Positions 1 through 7,169 of a DNA stretch of 64,000 nt are shown piece after piece. This DNA is from JBBQLG01 sp964251665 (GTDB lineage Bacteria > Bacteroidota > Bacteroidia > Cytophagales > Spirosomataceae). The notes under the pieces were generated by a model. The model was given only the letters and a program-made list of their open reading frames with translations. It was not told the origin of the DNA and did no database searches. Position 1 is the stretch's first letter; the number at the start of each line of letters is the position of its first letter. The position numbers and the translations under genes were made by a program. Location of the stretch: assembly GCA_964251665.1 (NCBI GenBank), contig CAXUKO010000006.1, positions 186,001 through 250,000 of the forward strand. The letters are read 5' to 3'.

Positions 1-113
1 GACAAAATCGAGCAGCTAACCGGTATCGACTTTTTTCCCAAGATACCGGACGATCTCGAACGTAAACTCGAAAGTCGGGGACCCGTTCAGGTCGTGTCGG
101 AGTGGTTTCGCTG
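1..113 (+). CDS. DNA/RNA nonspecific endonuclease, C-terminal end only
   Basis: The reading frame is open from the first base and ends with TGA at 111-113, giving 37 residues. The stretch IEQLTGIDFFPKIPDDLE matches the typical end of NucA/NUC1-type (endonuclease G-like) beta-beta-alpha-metal nucleases, where a line of the form 'LTGLDFFPALPD' closes the domain. The catalytic DRGH region lies outside the window, so activity cannot be judged. In this family the enzyme is usually secreted and cuts DNA and RNA without sequence preference. It runs towards the minus-strand gene next door (convergent). The assignment rests on this short tail only. Confidence 0.7.
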
Positions 114-133
114 AGCAGAAAGTTGGGATACCA

Positions 134-886
134 TTACCACACCCGACTGGCTGCCAGATTAATGAAGGCATTAACAATGAATGCCAGACCAAATGACAGC
201 CCAATCGAAAACTCAGTCAGCAGAAAGGCTTGCAGGAAAAGAAAGGTCGTAAAACCCAGTAATCCGATCACCAGCCCCCGCAACGTGGCAATGGTGGCGT
301 TACTGCCCTGAAGAGAATGGGAGAAGATAGCCAGCACGGAAGTCAGAATGGGAAACGGTGTTAAAATACCGCTCCAGTTAGGGCCCAGAACATTGGCTAA
401 GCCAGTAATCAGGAGCACAAATAAGGTAGCCACCGCCATACGGATGAGAATGTCGAACGGCAGGCGTCGGACTGTTACTCTCTGACCGGATGGGACAGGA
501 AAGAAACGCAGCGCCAGCAGTACGGTGCCTATTACCAGGGCGTAACTCAGGAGAAGATTTAGTTGTAAGTAGTTAAAAATTAACGCCGTAACTGTATATG
601 ACCCGTAGGATAGCAGCAGGGTAGGCAGCCACGAAAGTTTTCGGGACAGGGTGGCGTAGCTGAAGCAGAAACTGATTAATGCCAGAATGCCCGTCATTGT
701 GCCCTGAATAGACTGAATGCCGAATGACTTGCCCTGTTCCAGCATGAAAAAGAGCAGAATAGGGCCAGCCATCCAGGGCATACTGCCAATCAGTCCCCCA
801 ATTTTATTTCCCCACTTCCGAATGGCCAGCGTAACCAGCGCAATCACGGATGGCATAAGGGTCAATTTGAGGAAAAGACTATTCAT
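134..886 (-). CDS. Integral membrane protein of unknown function
   Basis: About 250 residues, very hydrophobic, with roughly eight predicted membrane-spanning segments along its whole length and only short polar loops (for example RKWGNK near residue 25 and VPSGQR near residue 130). No enzyme motif or transporter signature was recognised, and no family name is assigned. An upstream TTG at 895 could add three residues, but the ATG at 886 is the better start. It lies 18-20 bases after the stop of the GT9 gene on the same strand, so the two are probably co-transcribed. A role in envelope transport is possible but unsupported. Confidence 0.6.
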   Translation of the reverse strand: MNSLFLKLTLMPSVIALVTLAIRKWGNKIGGLIGSMPWMAGPILLFFMLEQGKSFGIQSIQGTMTGILALISFCFSYATLSRKLSWLPTLLLSYGSYTVTALIFNYLQLNLLLSYALVIGTVLLALRFFPVPSGQRVTVRRLPFDILIRMAVATLFVLLITGLANVLGPNWSGILTPFPILTSVLAIFSHSLQGSNATIATLRGLVIGLLGFTTFLFLQAFLLTEFSIGLSFGLAFIVNAFINLAASRVW

Positions 887-904
887 GGGTGTCAATGATT
901 GTAG

Positions 905-1999
905 TTAATGTGCAGGTTCACCCTTATTTCCGCTGGACGTTGGCATAACCTGATCCAGAAACTGGCTGAACTTCTCCCGAACGAGGGCAAATGGAATAGC
1001 CGCAACAGCGTCCGCAATAATCCAGTCGTAGCGGCTCCGGTACGGATACCAGTTGATAAAACCCGGCTGTTCTTTGTTATAAAGCCCAAAAACCGGCACC
1101 TTCCAGACTGACGCCAAGTGAACGGCCGATGTGTCGGGAGTGAACAGCAAATCGACATTGCTGATGACAGCGGCAAACACGCTGAAGTCCCGAAAACAGG
1201 CAATCAGCGGCTCGGGCGCAATCTGTCGGGCACGCTCCAGATCGTCGGGAGCCGTAATGAGAATGTAGGGTAACCCGCGCTCGTTCAGCAACTGCACCAG
1301 TTGTTTGAAATTTTCAACCCCCCAGAACCGGGCTTCACTGCCCGCCGAAATATTTACGCCTACCACGCGGGTACCCGCCGGATAGTTGCTTCGCATAAAG
1401 TGCTCGGCTGTCTGACTGGCTTCGGCTGAGGGCGCGAAGAGAATATTCCAGCTTTCATCCGGGTAAATGCCCAGTGGTTGCAGCGTAGCCGCCGTTCGGT
1501 CGGCGGGGTGAAACCGGCTGGGATCGGGCATTGGAATGGTATGCGTAAAGAGCTTTTCGTTGCGGGACCGGATCGAAATTTTGAGCGGTGCCTTGATCTG
1601 CCCAACCAGTAAGCTACTGGTTGTCGAAATTTTCTCGTGCAGGTCGATCAGCAGTTTGGGGGCAAACCGATTCACGGCGGCTGCCGCATTGGGAACACCC
1701 ATCAGCCCTTTCTGGTAAACAACAACCTCGTCAATGAAGGGATAGGTTCTGAAGATGAAGTGATTACGCTTTTCGGCTACCACCACAATGCGGCAGCCGA
1801 ATTTATCCTTCACCGCCTTTATGGAAGGAATAGCGACCAGGGCATCTCCAATCTTATGCAGACGGATAAACACAACCGTATCGGCGGGGGATAGGGCAAT
1901 GGTGTCAGTGGTTCGCTTAGCCGCTTTAATGGACAGATAAGTGTCTAAAAGCAGGTTTTTGAAAAAATGCTCGACTTTGTTGAGGGATTGAATACGCAT
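905..1999 (-). CDS. Glycosyltransferase family 9 (ADP-heptose:LPS heptosyltransferase-like)
   Basis: 364 residues. The N-terminal half contains VVFIRLHKIGDALVAIPSI (about residues 43-61), the usual opening of heptosyltransferases, in which a strand-loop-helix with a 'GD' starts the acceptor domain. The C-terminal half has GVNISAGSEARFWG (about 214-227) and LFTPDTSAVHLA (about 305-316), matching the GT9 nucleotide-sugar site with its T/S-D-T/S and H-hA pattern. GT9 enzymes add heptose or related sugars to the inner core of lipopolysaccharide on the cytoplasmic face of the inner membrane. The exact sugar cannot be read from sequence. No other LPS core genes are adjacent, apart from the two small membrane-protein genes on each side, which share its strand. 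Confidence 0.8.
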   Translation of the reverse strand: MRIQSLNKVEHFFKNLLLDTYLSIKAAKRTTDTIALSPADTVVFIRLHKIGDALVAIPSIKAVKDKFGCRIVVVAEKRNHFIFRTYPFIDEVVVYQKGLMGVPNAAAAVNRFAPKLLIDLHEKISTTSSLLVGQIKAPLKISIRSRNEKLFTHTIPMPDPSRFHPADRTAATLQPLGIYPDESWNILFAPSAEASQTAEHFMRSNYPAGTRVVGVNISAGSEARFWGVENFKQLVQLLNERGLPYILITAPDDLERARQIAPEPLIACFRDFSVFAAVISNVDLLFTPDTSAVHLASVWKVPVFGLYNKEQPGFINWYPYRSRYDWIIADAVAAIPFALVREKFSQFLDQVMPTSSGNKGEPAH

Positions 2000-2011
2000 T
2001 GCGGAATGACG

Positions 2012-2467
2012 TTACGCCTGAACGGCGGGGCGAATATCCGCTAAAAATTGACGCAGTTGGTCGGGCCGTTGCGTACCAATCACAATTGGCCCGCCCTTGG
2101 TGCGATCAACTCTGAATCCCTGTTGACCGGCGACGTTATAGTACCAGCACTCAAAATCCCAGCGAATGCCATAGCCCACGAATGGATAGGTCTGCACGGC
2201 TACACGCCTGATCTTCGACCACGGAATATGACGCCACCTCATCAGGGGGAAGAATCGGTAATGAATTCCTGCCGCGTCAATTCGGGTATCTAAGCGAGTT
2301 ATGTAAAACGACCAGACGAGTAGCACCGGAATTGCCAGCGGAACGAAATCGAATCGCTCAAACCCTTTGATCAGTAAGCCGCCAAGCATGATAGCTGTAA
2401 CAACAGCTAATAGCACCCAGAGCCACCATTGACGGAATTGTTGTGATTCGGTAAAAGTGTTCGTCAC
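2012..2467 (-). CDS. Small membrane protein with bacterial PH-like domain
   Basis: 151 residues, beginning with GTG at 2467 because no ATG lies near enough to the first membrane segment. Two hydrophobic helices (about residues 14-33 and 42-57) are followed by a soluble part with alternating strands: RIDAAGIHYRFFP, then the basic-aromatic stretch RWRHIPWSKIRRVAV, then GYGIRWDFECWYYN and FRVDRTKGGPIVIGTQRPD. This order (two TM helices, 'W..I..v', 'GyGiR', 'rP..l...L') is what small bPH/DUF-type membrane proteins of Bacteroidota show. The molecular role is unknown. It is 12 bases upstream of the GT9 gene and likely in its operon. Confidence 0.65.
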   Translation of the reverse strand: MTNTFTESQQFRQWWLWVLLAVVTAIMLGGLLIKGFERFDFVPLAIPVLLVWSFYITRLDTRIDAAGIHYRFFPLMRWRHIPWSKIRRVAVQTYPFVGYGIRWDFECWYYNVAGQQGFRVDRTKGGPIVIGTQRPDQLRQFLADIRPAVQA

Positions 2468-2586
2468 AGAGAGGGGGTGTTTTATGTATCGAAGAATGCC
2501 AACTTGGGCGCGCTTACCAAGACGGGGCGATTAACGCAGAGATGGTATAAAAACGGCCAGCGTTTCGGCTGACCGGGTCATAAATC

Positions 2587-3849
2587 TCAGGTTTTTTGCT
2601 TCTTCTTCTTCGCTGCCGGGAAGAGTATATTGTTCAGAATCAGGCGGTAACCGGCAGAATTAGGATGCAGGTTCAAATCGGTCGGTTCCTCACCGATTTC
2701 ATGCCGGTAATCTTCGGGATCGTGACCGCCGTAGAAGGTGAAAAATCCCTTGCCGTACGTACTGTGAATGTACCGGGCTTCGCCAACTGAGCGGTTTTCG
2801 GCCAGAATAACGACTTCGGGCTTGATATACTGCTTCTTAAACGCCGTAGTCTGTCCCATAAACCCTTTGATCACGTTTTGGTGATTCTGCGTCAGCATGG
2901 TTGGAATCGGGTCGTATTTGGCCGAGAACTGGAAGAGTGTAAAATAATCGTTATGCTCGTTCAGGCCACGCTCCTCGGGTTGATTGTCGATGTTCGAGAA
3001 CTCGATCTGGTACGGATTTGTGAACGCCTGGAAGCCCTTGAACGCCATTGTCTGGCTAAAATCAAGCTTGGCGTTGCAATTGGGATCGTACGGATCGCCG
3101 TCGTAAAAAGAGTCTACAATATCAGTGTTCTGAGCAGCCAGTGCTATATCGTACGTGTCGGTAGCGTTGCACATGGCAAACATATAGCCGCCACCGAGGG
3201 TAAAATCACGGATTTTTTTGACCACCGCCAGCTTCAACTGAGGCACTTTGGTGAAGCCATATTTTTTGGCAATTGTCTCCGCTTCGTTCTTCTGAGCGAT
3301 GTACCAGGGTTGATCTTTAAAGTGGAAAAATTTGCCGTACTGCCCCGTAAAATCTTCATGGTGCAGGTGCAGCCAGTCGTAGTCGGTCAGTTTGCCATCC
3401 ATCACTTCTTCATCAAACACCACATCGTAGGGAATCTCGGCGTATTTCATCACCATCGTAACGGCATCGTCCCAGGGCTGTTTTGTTTTGGGTGAGTACA
3501 CAGCCACGCGGGGCGGCTTCTGCAGTTTTACCGCATCCATGTTCGCATCGGCCGCATTCACTTCGCTCAGAATCTGGGCCGCCTGCGCATCCGAAATGAC
3601 CTCGAAGCTAACGCCACGAATCACCATTTCGTTGACAAACGTCTGAGAGTGAGGCATCATAAACGAGCCACCCCGATAATTAAGCAGCCAATCGACTTCG
3701 GTGTCGTATTTTTTTAAAACCCAGTAAGCGATCCCGTACGATTTGAGGTGATTCTTCTGCGTTTCGTCCATCGGAATCAGAATACGCGACGCCCACACCT
3801 GGCCGGTCATTGACAAAAAAAGGATAAGCGGTAAGAGCAGCCGTTTCAT
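2587..3849 (-). CDS. Secreted GATase-like protein (often labelled 'asparagine synthetase B')
   Basis: 420 residues with a clear Sec signal peptide (MKRLLLPLILFLSMTGQVWA, cleavage about residue 20-21), so the mature protein is periplasmic or surface exposed. The segment GGGYMFAMCNATDTYD (about 220-235) resembles the nucleophile elbow of class I glutamine amidotransferase-like folds, with Cys227 as a candidate active residue. An HHEDFTG motif is at about 163-169. Orthologues in Bacteroidota often carry the name asparagine synthetase B, but this protein has neither the N-terminal Cys2 glutaminase nor the ATP pyrophosphatase domain of AsnB, so that name should not be taken as its function. The basic tail KKKKQK ends the protein. 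Confidence 0.65.
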   Translation of the reverse strand: MKRLLLPLILFLSMTGQVWASRILIPMDETQKNHLKSYGIAYWVLKKYDTEVDWLLNYRGGSFMMPHSQTFVNEMVIRGVSFEVISDAQAAQILSEVNAADANMDAVKLQKPPRVAVYSPKTKQPWDDAVTMVMKYAEIPYDVVFDEEVMDGKLTDYDWLHLHHEDFTGQYGKFFHFKDQPWYIAQKNEAETIAKKYGFTKVPQLKLAVVKKIRDFTLGGGYMFAMCNATDTYDIALAAQNTDIVDSFYDGDPYDPNCNAKLDFSQTMAFKGFQAFTNPYQIEFSNIDNQPEERGLNEHNDYFTLFQFSAKYDPIPTMLTQNHQNVIKGFMGQTTAFKKQYIKPEVVILAENRSVGEARYIHSTYGKGFFTFYGGHDPEDYRHEIGEEPTDLNLHPNSAGYRLILNNILFPAAKKKKQKT

Positions 3850-3877
3850 TTAGTATGCGTTTACGTATCGCTTTGAG

Positions 3878-3885
3878 TAGCTTTG
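3878..3885 (+). promoter_or_regulatory. Predicted Bacteroidota-type -7 box for the MacB-like permease
   Basis: The sequence TAGCTTTG fits the Bacteroidota -7 consensus TAnnTTTG exactly. It lies 32 bases before the permease ATG at 3918. No good TTTG -33 box was found at the usual 17-23 base distance, only a T-rich stretch. Confidence 0.45.
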
Positions 3886-3917
3886 TGAATAACGAATATA
3901 AGCAAATTTTGTGCTAA

Positions 3918-5159
3918 ATGGATTTCCTCGAAAACATCCGCGAAGGCCTGCGTTCGATTGCGGGTAACCGTCTTCGCACCATTCTGACATCACTTATTAT
4001 TGCCATCGGCATTATGTCGCTGGTTGGTATCCTCACCGCCATCGACGGCATTCAAGGGTCGGTCAACAGCAGTTTTGAGGGCTTGGGAGCCAACACATTC
4101 AGCATTGCAACCCGGCAGGAAGTAGCTCGTATCGGCGGACGGGTTCGGCAATTATCTGCCCCAATCGACTACCGGGAGGCTACGGCGTTTAAACAGCGGT
4201 TTCATTTTGGGGCTACTATCGCCATTGCAACGACCATAACGGGCGTGGCAGAGGTGAAAGCCGGTTCAAAAAAAACAAATCCTAATGTGCAGTTGATCGG
4301 GGCTGACGACGCCTACCTGCCCGTGAAAGGATATAAAGTGGCTGCGGGACGTAACTTCTCGGCGAACGACCTGAACAAAGCCCTGAACGTAACCATTATT
4401 GGCACCGAATTGGCCAACACGCTATTCGAGCGAAAAATCAGCCCGATCAATCAGGTCATTCGCGCCTTGGGTAATCAGTATAAAATTATTGGGGTACTCG
4501 ACAAAAAGGGCGGTGGCGTAGCCGGTGGTGGCGAAGACCGGGTAATGCTGGTTCCCCTCGACAATGCCCGTGCCCTGGCTTCGACCCGAGCCCTGACGTT
4601 TGAGATCACGGCGTCGGCCCCCGATCTGGCTGATCAGGACGTAGCCATGGGGGAAGCTCGCGGGTTAATGCGCCGGATTCGACGCGATCCACCCGGCAAA
4701 ACCGATTCCTTCCAGATCGAACGGGCCGATGATCTGGCTAAAAGCATTGGGGATATCACGGGCTATCTTCGTATTGGTGGTTTCGGCATTGGGTTTGTAA
4801 CCCTGCTGGGTGCTTCTATTGCGCTGATGAACATCATGCTGGTATCGGTGACGGAGCGGACGCGGGAGATTGGTATTCGTAAATCGCTGGGGGCCACGCC
4901 CAAACGCATCCGGCAGCAATTTCTAATCGAGGCTATCGTCATCTGCATTCTCGGCGGACTGGGTGGTGTGGTGATGGGTTTAGGCATCGGCAACCTGATT
5001 GCAATGGCAGTAAGCCAGGGAAGCGGTGGCTTCGTGGTGCCCTGGACGTGGATGGGCTTAGGGCTGATCGTTTGCATTGGGGTAGGCTTATTTTCCGGCA
5101 TCTACCCCGCCATCCGGGCCTCCAAGCTGGACCCTATTGAAGCGTTGAGGTATGAATAA
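3918..5159 (+). CDS. MacB/FtsX-type ABC transporter permease
   Basis: 413 residues. The N-terminus has the amphipathic lead DFLENIREGLRSIAGNRLRT followed by TM1 (about 22-42), a large periplasmic MacB_PCD-like domain (about 45-280), then the FtsX core with three TM helices (about 285-305, 340-365, 380-400) and the conserved RTREIGIRKSLGATPKRIRQQ loop that contacts the ATPase. The end, GIYPAIRASKLDPIEALRYE, is the standard finish of this family. These permeases do not move substrate through the membrane; they transmit ATPase-driven motion to periplasmic partners or lipoproteins. No ATP-binding subunit or membrane-fusion protein is adjacent, so its partners are encoded elsewhere. It is preceded by a promoter-like box and followed by tRNA genes. 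Confidence 0.85.
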   Translation: MDFLENIREGLRSIAGNRLRTILTSLIIAIGIMSLVGILTAIDGIQGSVNSSFEGLGANTFSIATRQEVARIGGRVRQLSAPIDYREATAFKQRFHFGATIAIATTITGVAEVKAGSKKTNPNVQLIGADDAYLPVKGYKVAAGRNFSANDLNKALNVTIIGTELANTLFERKISPINQVIRALGNQYKIIGVLDKKGGGVAGGGEDRVMLVPLDNARALASTRALTFEITASAPDLADQDVAMGEARGLMRRIRRDPPGKTDSFQIERADDLAKSIGDITGYLRIGGFGIGFVTLLGASIALMNIMLVSVTERTREIGIRKSLGATPKRIRQQFLIEAIVICILGGLGGVVMGLGIGNLIAMAVSQGSGGFVVPWTWMGLGLIVCIGVGLFSGIYPAIRASKLDPIEALRYE

Positions 5160-5249
5160 AGGTAGAAGAGGGGAAGGAGGGAATAAAGGGAAAAAGGATA
5201 CATAAGAAAGTTTTTAGCTTTCCTCCTTTCTGCTCTCCTGCTTTCTCCT

Positions 5250-5257
5250 TACTTTTG
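5250..5257 (+). promoter_or_regulatory. Predicted -7 box for tRNA-Leu
   Basis: TACTTTTG fits TAnnTTTG exactly and ends 32 bases before the mature tRNA 5' end. A TTTC at 5227-5230 could be a poor -33 element, about 19 bases away. Spacing and position suit a short 5' leader removed by RNase P. Confidence 0.5.
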
Positions 5258-5289
5258 CACCCACGTTTGACACACGTACCGATTTCAAC

Positions 5290-5373
5290 GCCGGGTTGGC
5301 GGAACCGGTAGACGCGATGGTCTCAAACACCATTGTTCGCAAGGACATGCCGGTTCGAGTCCGGCACCCGGTA
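5290..5373 (+). tRNA. tRNA-Leu (anticodon CAA)
   Basis: 84 bases with a long variable arm, as expected of a class II tRNA. The acceptor stem pairs GCCGGGT with ACCCGGT (one G-U), with A as discriminator. The anticodon stem-loop is ATGGT-CTCAAAC-ACCAT, giving CAA, which reads UUG. The T arm is TGCCGGTTCGAGTCCGGCA. CCA is not encoded. A strong terminator follows at once. Confidence 0.95.
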
Positions 5374-5377
5374 CAAA

Positions 5378-5408
5378 AGCCTCATACAACCTTGTATGAG
5401 GCTTTTTT
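5378..5408 (+). terminator. Rho-independent terminator of tRNA-Leu
   Basis: An 11-bp perfect stem (GCCTCATACAA paired with TTGTATGAGGC) with a two-base loop, followed by six T residues. It starts five bases after the tRNA. Confidence 0.9.
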
Positions 5409-5504
5409 GTGCAACAACAGCGATATTTAAGGTTTGATTACGCGTCCTGCAGTCATCACATTGACACTTTTTTCTGACGTCAGCGGTTATATCACTACCA
5501 ACAT

Positions 5505-5577
5505 GACTCCGTAGCTCAGCTGGTAGAGCAATTGACTCTTAATCAATGGGTCGACAGTTCGAACCTGTCCGGGGTCA
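5505..5577 (+). tRNA. tRNA-Lys (anticodon CTT)
   Basis: 73 bases. The acceptor stem pairs GACTCCG with CGGGGTC (one U-G), discriminator A. The D arm is GCTCAGCTGGTAGAGC. The anticodon arm is ATTGA-CTCTTAA-TCAAT, giving CTT, which reads AAG. The T arm is GACAG-TTCGAAC-CTGTC. CCA is not encoded. A TTGACA at 5461-5466 and TTATAT at 5487-5492 upstream could be promoter elements, but the 20-base spacing is long. Confidence 0.95.
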
Positions 5578-5580
5578 CTT

Positions 5581-5614
5581 CAGCCACTTACATCCATTTG
5601 TGAGTGGCTTTTTT
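5581..5614 (+). terminator. Rho-independent terminator of tRNA-Lys
   Basis: AGCCACTTACA pairs with TGTGAGTGGCT (one G-U or mismatch within the stem) across a six-base loop, followed by a run of T. It begins about five bases after the tRNA end. Confidence 0.85.
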
Positions 5615-5652
5615 GTTGGCAGACCCGGCGTATTGATAAAGAGATAATAGCT

Positions 5653-6612
5653 ATGAGTCAAACTGAATACACCAATCCGCTATTACCCACCGATTTTCCC
5701 GATCCATCCGTAATCGCTGGTAATCAGGGTGGCTACTACGCCTATGCCACTCATGACGAGTTCTCGCCAACGCTGAACAATATACTCGTAAGCTATTCAC
5801 CCGACCTGATTCACTGGTCGGCACCGAAAGGGGCTTTAGGCGAAACTCCGGTATGGGCGCGGCAGTGTCAGCGCTTCTGGTGTCCGCAGGTTGTCTGTGT
5901 GCATGGACAATACCGGCTCTACTATGCTGCTGAGTCTGACGACAAAGACGGCATGCACCTGGCACTGGCTATTTCGGATACGCCCGAAAACTTCACCGAC
6001 ATTGGCGTTCCGCTGACCGGTTCGCACGGGTCGGACTATGCTATGATTGATCCCTGTTTTTTTGCCGATCCGAAAACAGGCAGGCATTACCTGTATTATG
6101 GATCGGCGCACGAACCCATTCGGGCTATCGAACTGGCCGCTGATGGGCATACCTTTATTGGAGTACCTACGGAAGTACTTTGGCCCCTGCCCGGTGTTCG
6201 ATTTGAGACATTACGGGAAGGGGCTTTTATGACGTATAAACCGGATTTTGACCGCTATTTTTTATGGGTATCCGGTGATAATACCTGGGCGGAAAACGGG
6301 TACGCTGTGAGTGTTTTCTGGTCGGATAACGCACTGACCGGTTTTGCACCGATACCTGAGCCGCATATAGTATTGAAGGCAAATAAATACTGGGATTCGC
6401 CCGGACAAGTCTGCGTGCTGCTGGATGCGGCAGGAGCGGAATGGCTCTTCTATCACGCTGTTGATCCGAATGACCGGTTCATTGCGGGTACAGACCGTTT
6501 TCTGCGCAAGATGTGTATGGATAAGGTACTATATACCCCCGACGGGTGGCCCTGCGTAGCAGGTAATGCGCCCTCATTGGGTGTTCGCCCTGGCCCGCAG
6601 GCAACTCGCTAA
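5653..6612 (+). CDS. Glycoside hydrolase family 43-like enzyme (arabinanase/xylosidase-type)
   Basis: 319 residues forming a five-bladed propeller-type sequence. The three acidic residues of family GH43 are visible: the general base Asp17 in TDFPDPSVI, the pKa-modulating Asp133 in DYAMIDPCFF, and the acid Glu189 in LREGAF. Blades carry the usual YYAYAT, YRLYYAA and HYLYYG strand motifs. GH43 enzymes remove alpha-L-arabinofuranosyl or beta-xylosyl units from plant polysaccharides. No signal peptide is seen, so it probably acts in the cytoplasm on imported oligosaccharides, or the start is further out. There is no accessory carbohydrate-binding domain. It stands alone, between tRNA-Lys and a convergent small gene. 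Confidence 0.85.
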   Translation: MSQTEYTNPLLPTDFPDPSVIAGNQGGYYAYATHDEFSPTLNNILVSYSPDLIHWSAPKGALGETPVWARQCQRFWCPQVVCVHGQYRLYYAAESDDKDGMHLALAISDTPENFTDIGVPLTGSHGSDYAMIDPCFFADPKTGRHYLYYGSAHEPIRAIELAADGHTFIGVPTEVLWPLPGVRFETLREGAFMTYKPDFDRYFLWVSGDNTWAENGYAVSVFWSDNALTGFAPIPEPHIVLKANKYWDSPGQVCVLLDAAGAEWLFYHAVDPNDRFIAGTDRFLRKMCMDKVLYTPDGWPCVAGNAPSLGVRPGPQATR

Positions 6613-6642
6613 GCTACCCCAAGAGTTCGAAAAGGCAATAGT

Positions 6643-6677
6643 TAAATAAGCCGCCAATCAATGGCGGCTTATTTAGT
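6643..6677. terminator. Bidirectional terminator between convergent genes
   Basis: The inverted repeat AAATAAGCCGCCA / TGGCGGCTTATTT has a five-base loop and A/T-rich flanks on both sides, so it can end transcripts from the GH43-like gene and from the small gene on the minus strand. Confidence 0.75.
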
Positions 6678-6702
6678 TAATAAGTATGTCGGGTTGCTCC
6701 GG

Positions 6703-6945
6703 CTAATCCGTAATCGCTACTTCTTCGGCTTCCAGAGCTGCTTTTTCGGCGGTTGGAGTAGCCGTTGCGTAGCCCGTTAGCCGGTCGATGGCTGCTTTCA
6801 GGTCTTCGTATGAGTCGTTGACGCTGATGAAATCGCCGTCAGAGTAGGTAATGGCGCAACCAATTTCAGCTGGCTCAACCGCTTTAATGAAATTGAGGTT
6901 CACTAACCGGGTGGTTTGTGCAGTTGTGGTGATCTCGATAAACAT
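6703..6945 (-). CDS. FlbD-like small protein
   Basis: 80 residues. The N-terminal 55 residues (MFIEITTTAQTTRLVNLNFI, then VEP...CAITYSDGDFISVNDSYEDLKAAI) match the compact beta pattern of FlbD-type proteins: a hydrophobic strand, 'NLNFIKAVE', a Gly-Asp turn, then a helix. The last 20 residues are Ala/Thr/Glu rich and probably disordered. FlbD homologues outside flagellar operons are of unknown role, and no flagellar genes are present. Possible co-transcription with other genes is not seen; it is monocistronic between a bidirectional terminator and the divergent candidate small RNA. Confidence 0.6.
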   Translation of the reverse strand: MFIEITTTAQTTRLVNLNFIKAVEPAEIGCAITYSDGDFISVNDSYEDLKAAIDRLTGYATATPTAEKAALEAEEVAITD

Positions 6946-6970
6946 AAGACGTTGATTAGGTTTAGTTTAA

Positions 6971-7099
6971 CAGCGGTCAAGTTAGCTAATTCCCGTTTGT
7001 CCTGGCACGTCAAGTTAGTACACGGCAGTACCGGACAGTCGCTTTTTAGAGCGCTACCAGACAAACTCCCGGCCTGAATCACTTGAGGCCGGTTTTTTT
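6971..7099 (+). ncRNA. Candidate small structured RNA upstream of gapN
   Basis: This gap has no coding sequence but ends in a convincing intrinsic terminator (7069-7099). A closing stem, GTTTGTCCTGG (6995-7005) with CCAGACAAAC (7057-7066), has one bulged base; inside it lies a small CGCT/AGCG hairpin. GTCAAGTTAG occurs twice (6976-6985 and 7009-7018). A near-consensus -7 box, TAGGTTTA, at 6957-6964 could start it near 6971. It could instead be a gapN leader with an attenuator. It does not show the GGAA-type loop of SRP RNA or the long bubble of 6S RNA. Confidence 0.4.
7069..7099 (+). terminator. Intrinsic terminator upstream of gapN
   Basis: CCGGCCT pairs with AGGCCGG across a ten-base loop, followed by seven T. 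No coding gene on this strand ends here, which is the main reason for proposing a small RNA or an attenuator. Confidence 0.8.
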
Positions 7100-7169
7100 A
7101 TGACCTTTGCTCCGAACGAACAGCCAGCACTATTGGTAATCTGTTCGGAATAAACTCTTTACAACACGC

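Noticed and set aside
2878..3495. A 205-residue plus-strand frame within the secreted GATase-like gene
   Set aside because: No signal, motif or neighbour support; it lies wholly within a well-supported gene.
2587..3849. Reading the secreted 420-residue protein as true asparagine synthetase B
   Set aside because: It is exported and lacks both AsnB domains (Cys2 glutaminase and ATP-pyrophosphatase). The name comes from database habit.
5290..5577. tRNA pair as an integration site of a mobile element
   Set aside because: No duplicated tRNA 3' end, integrase or atypical DNA lies next to either tRNA.
6971..7099. Assignment of the candidate RNA as SRP RNA or 6S RNA
   Set aside because: The GGAA-type apical loop of SRP RNA and the long stem with central bubble of 6S RNA are both missing.
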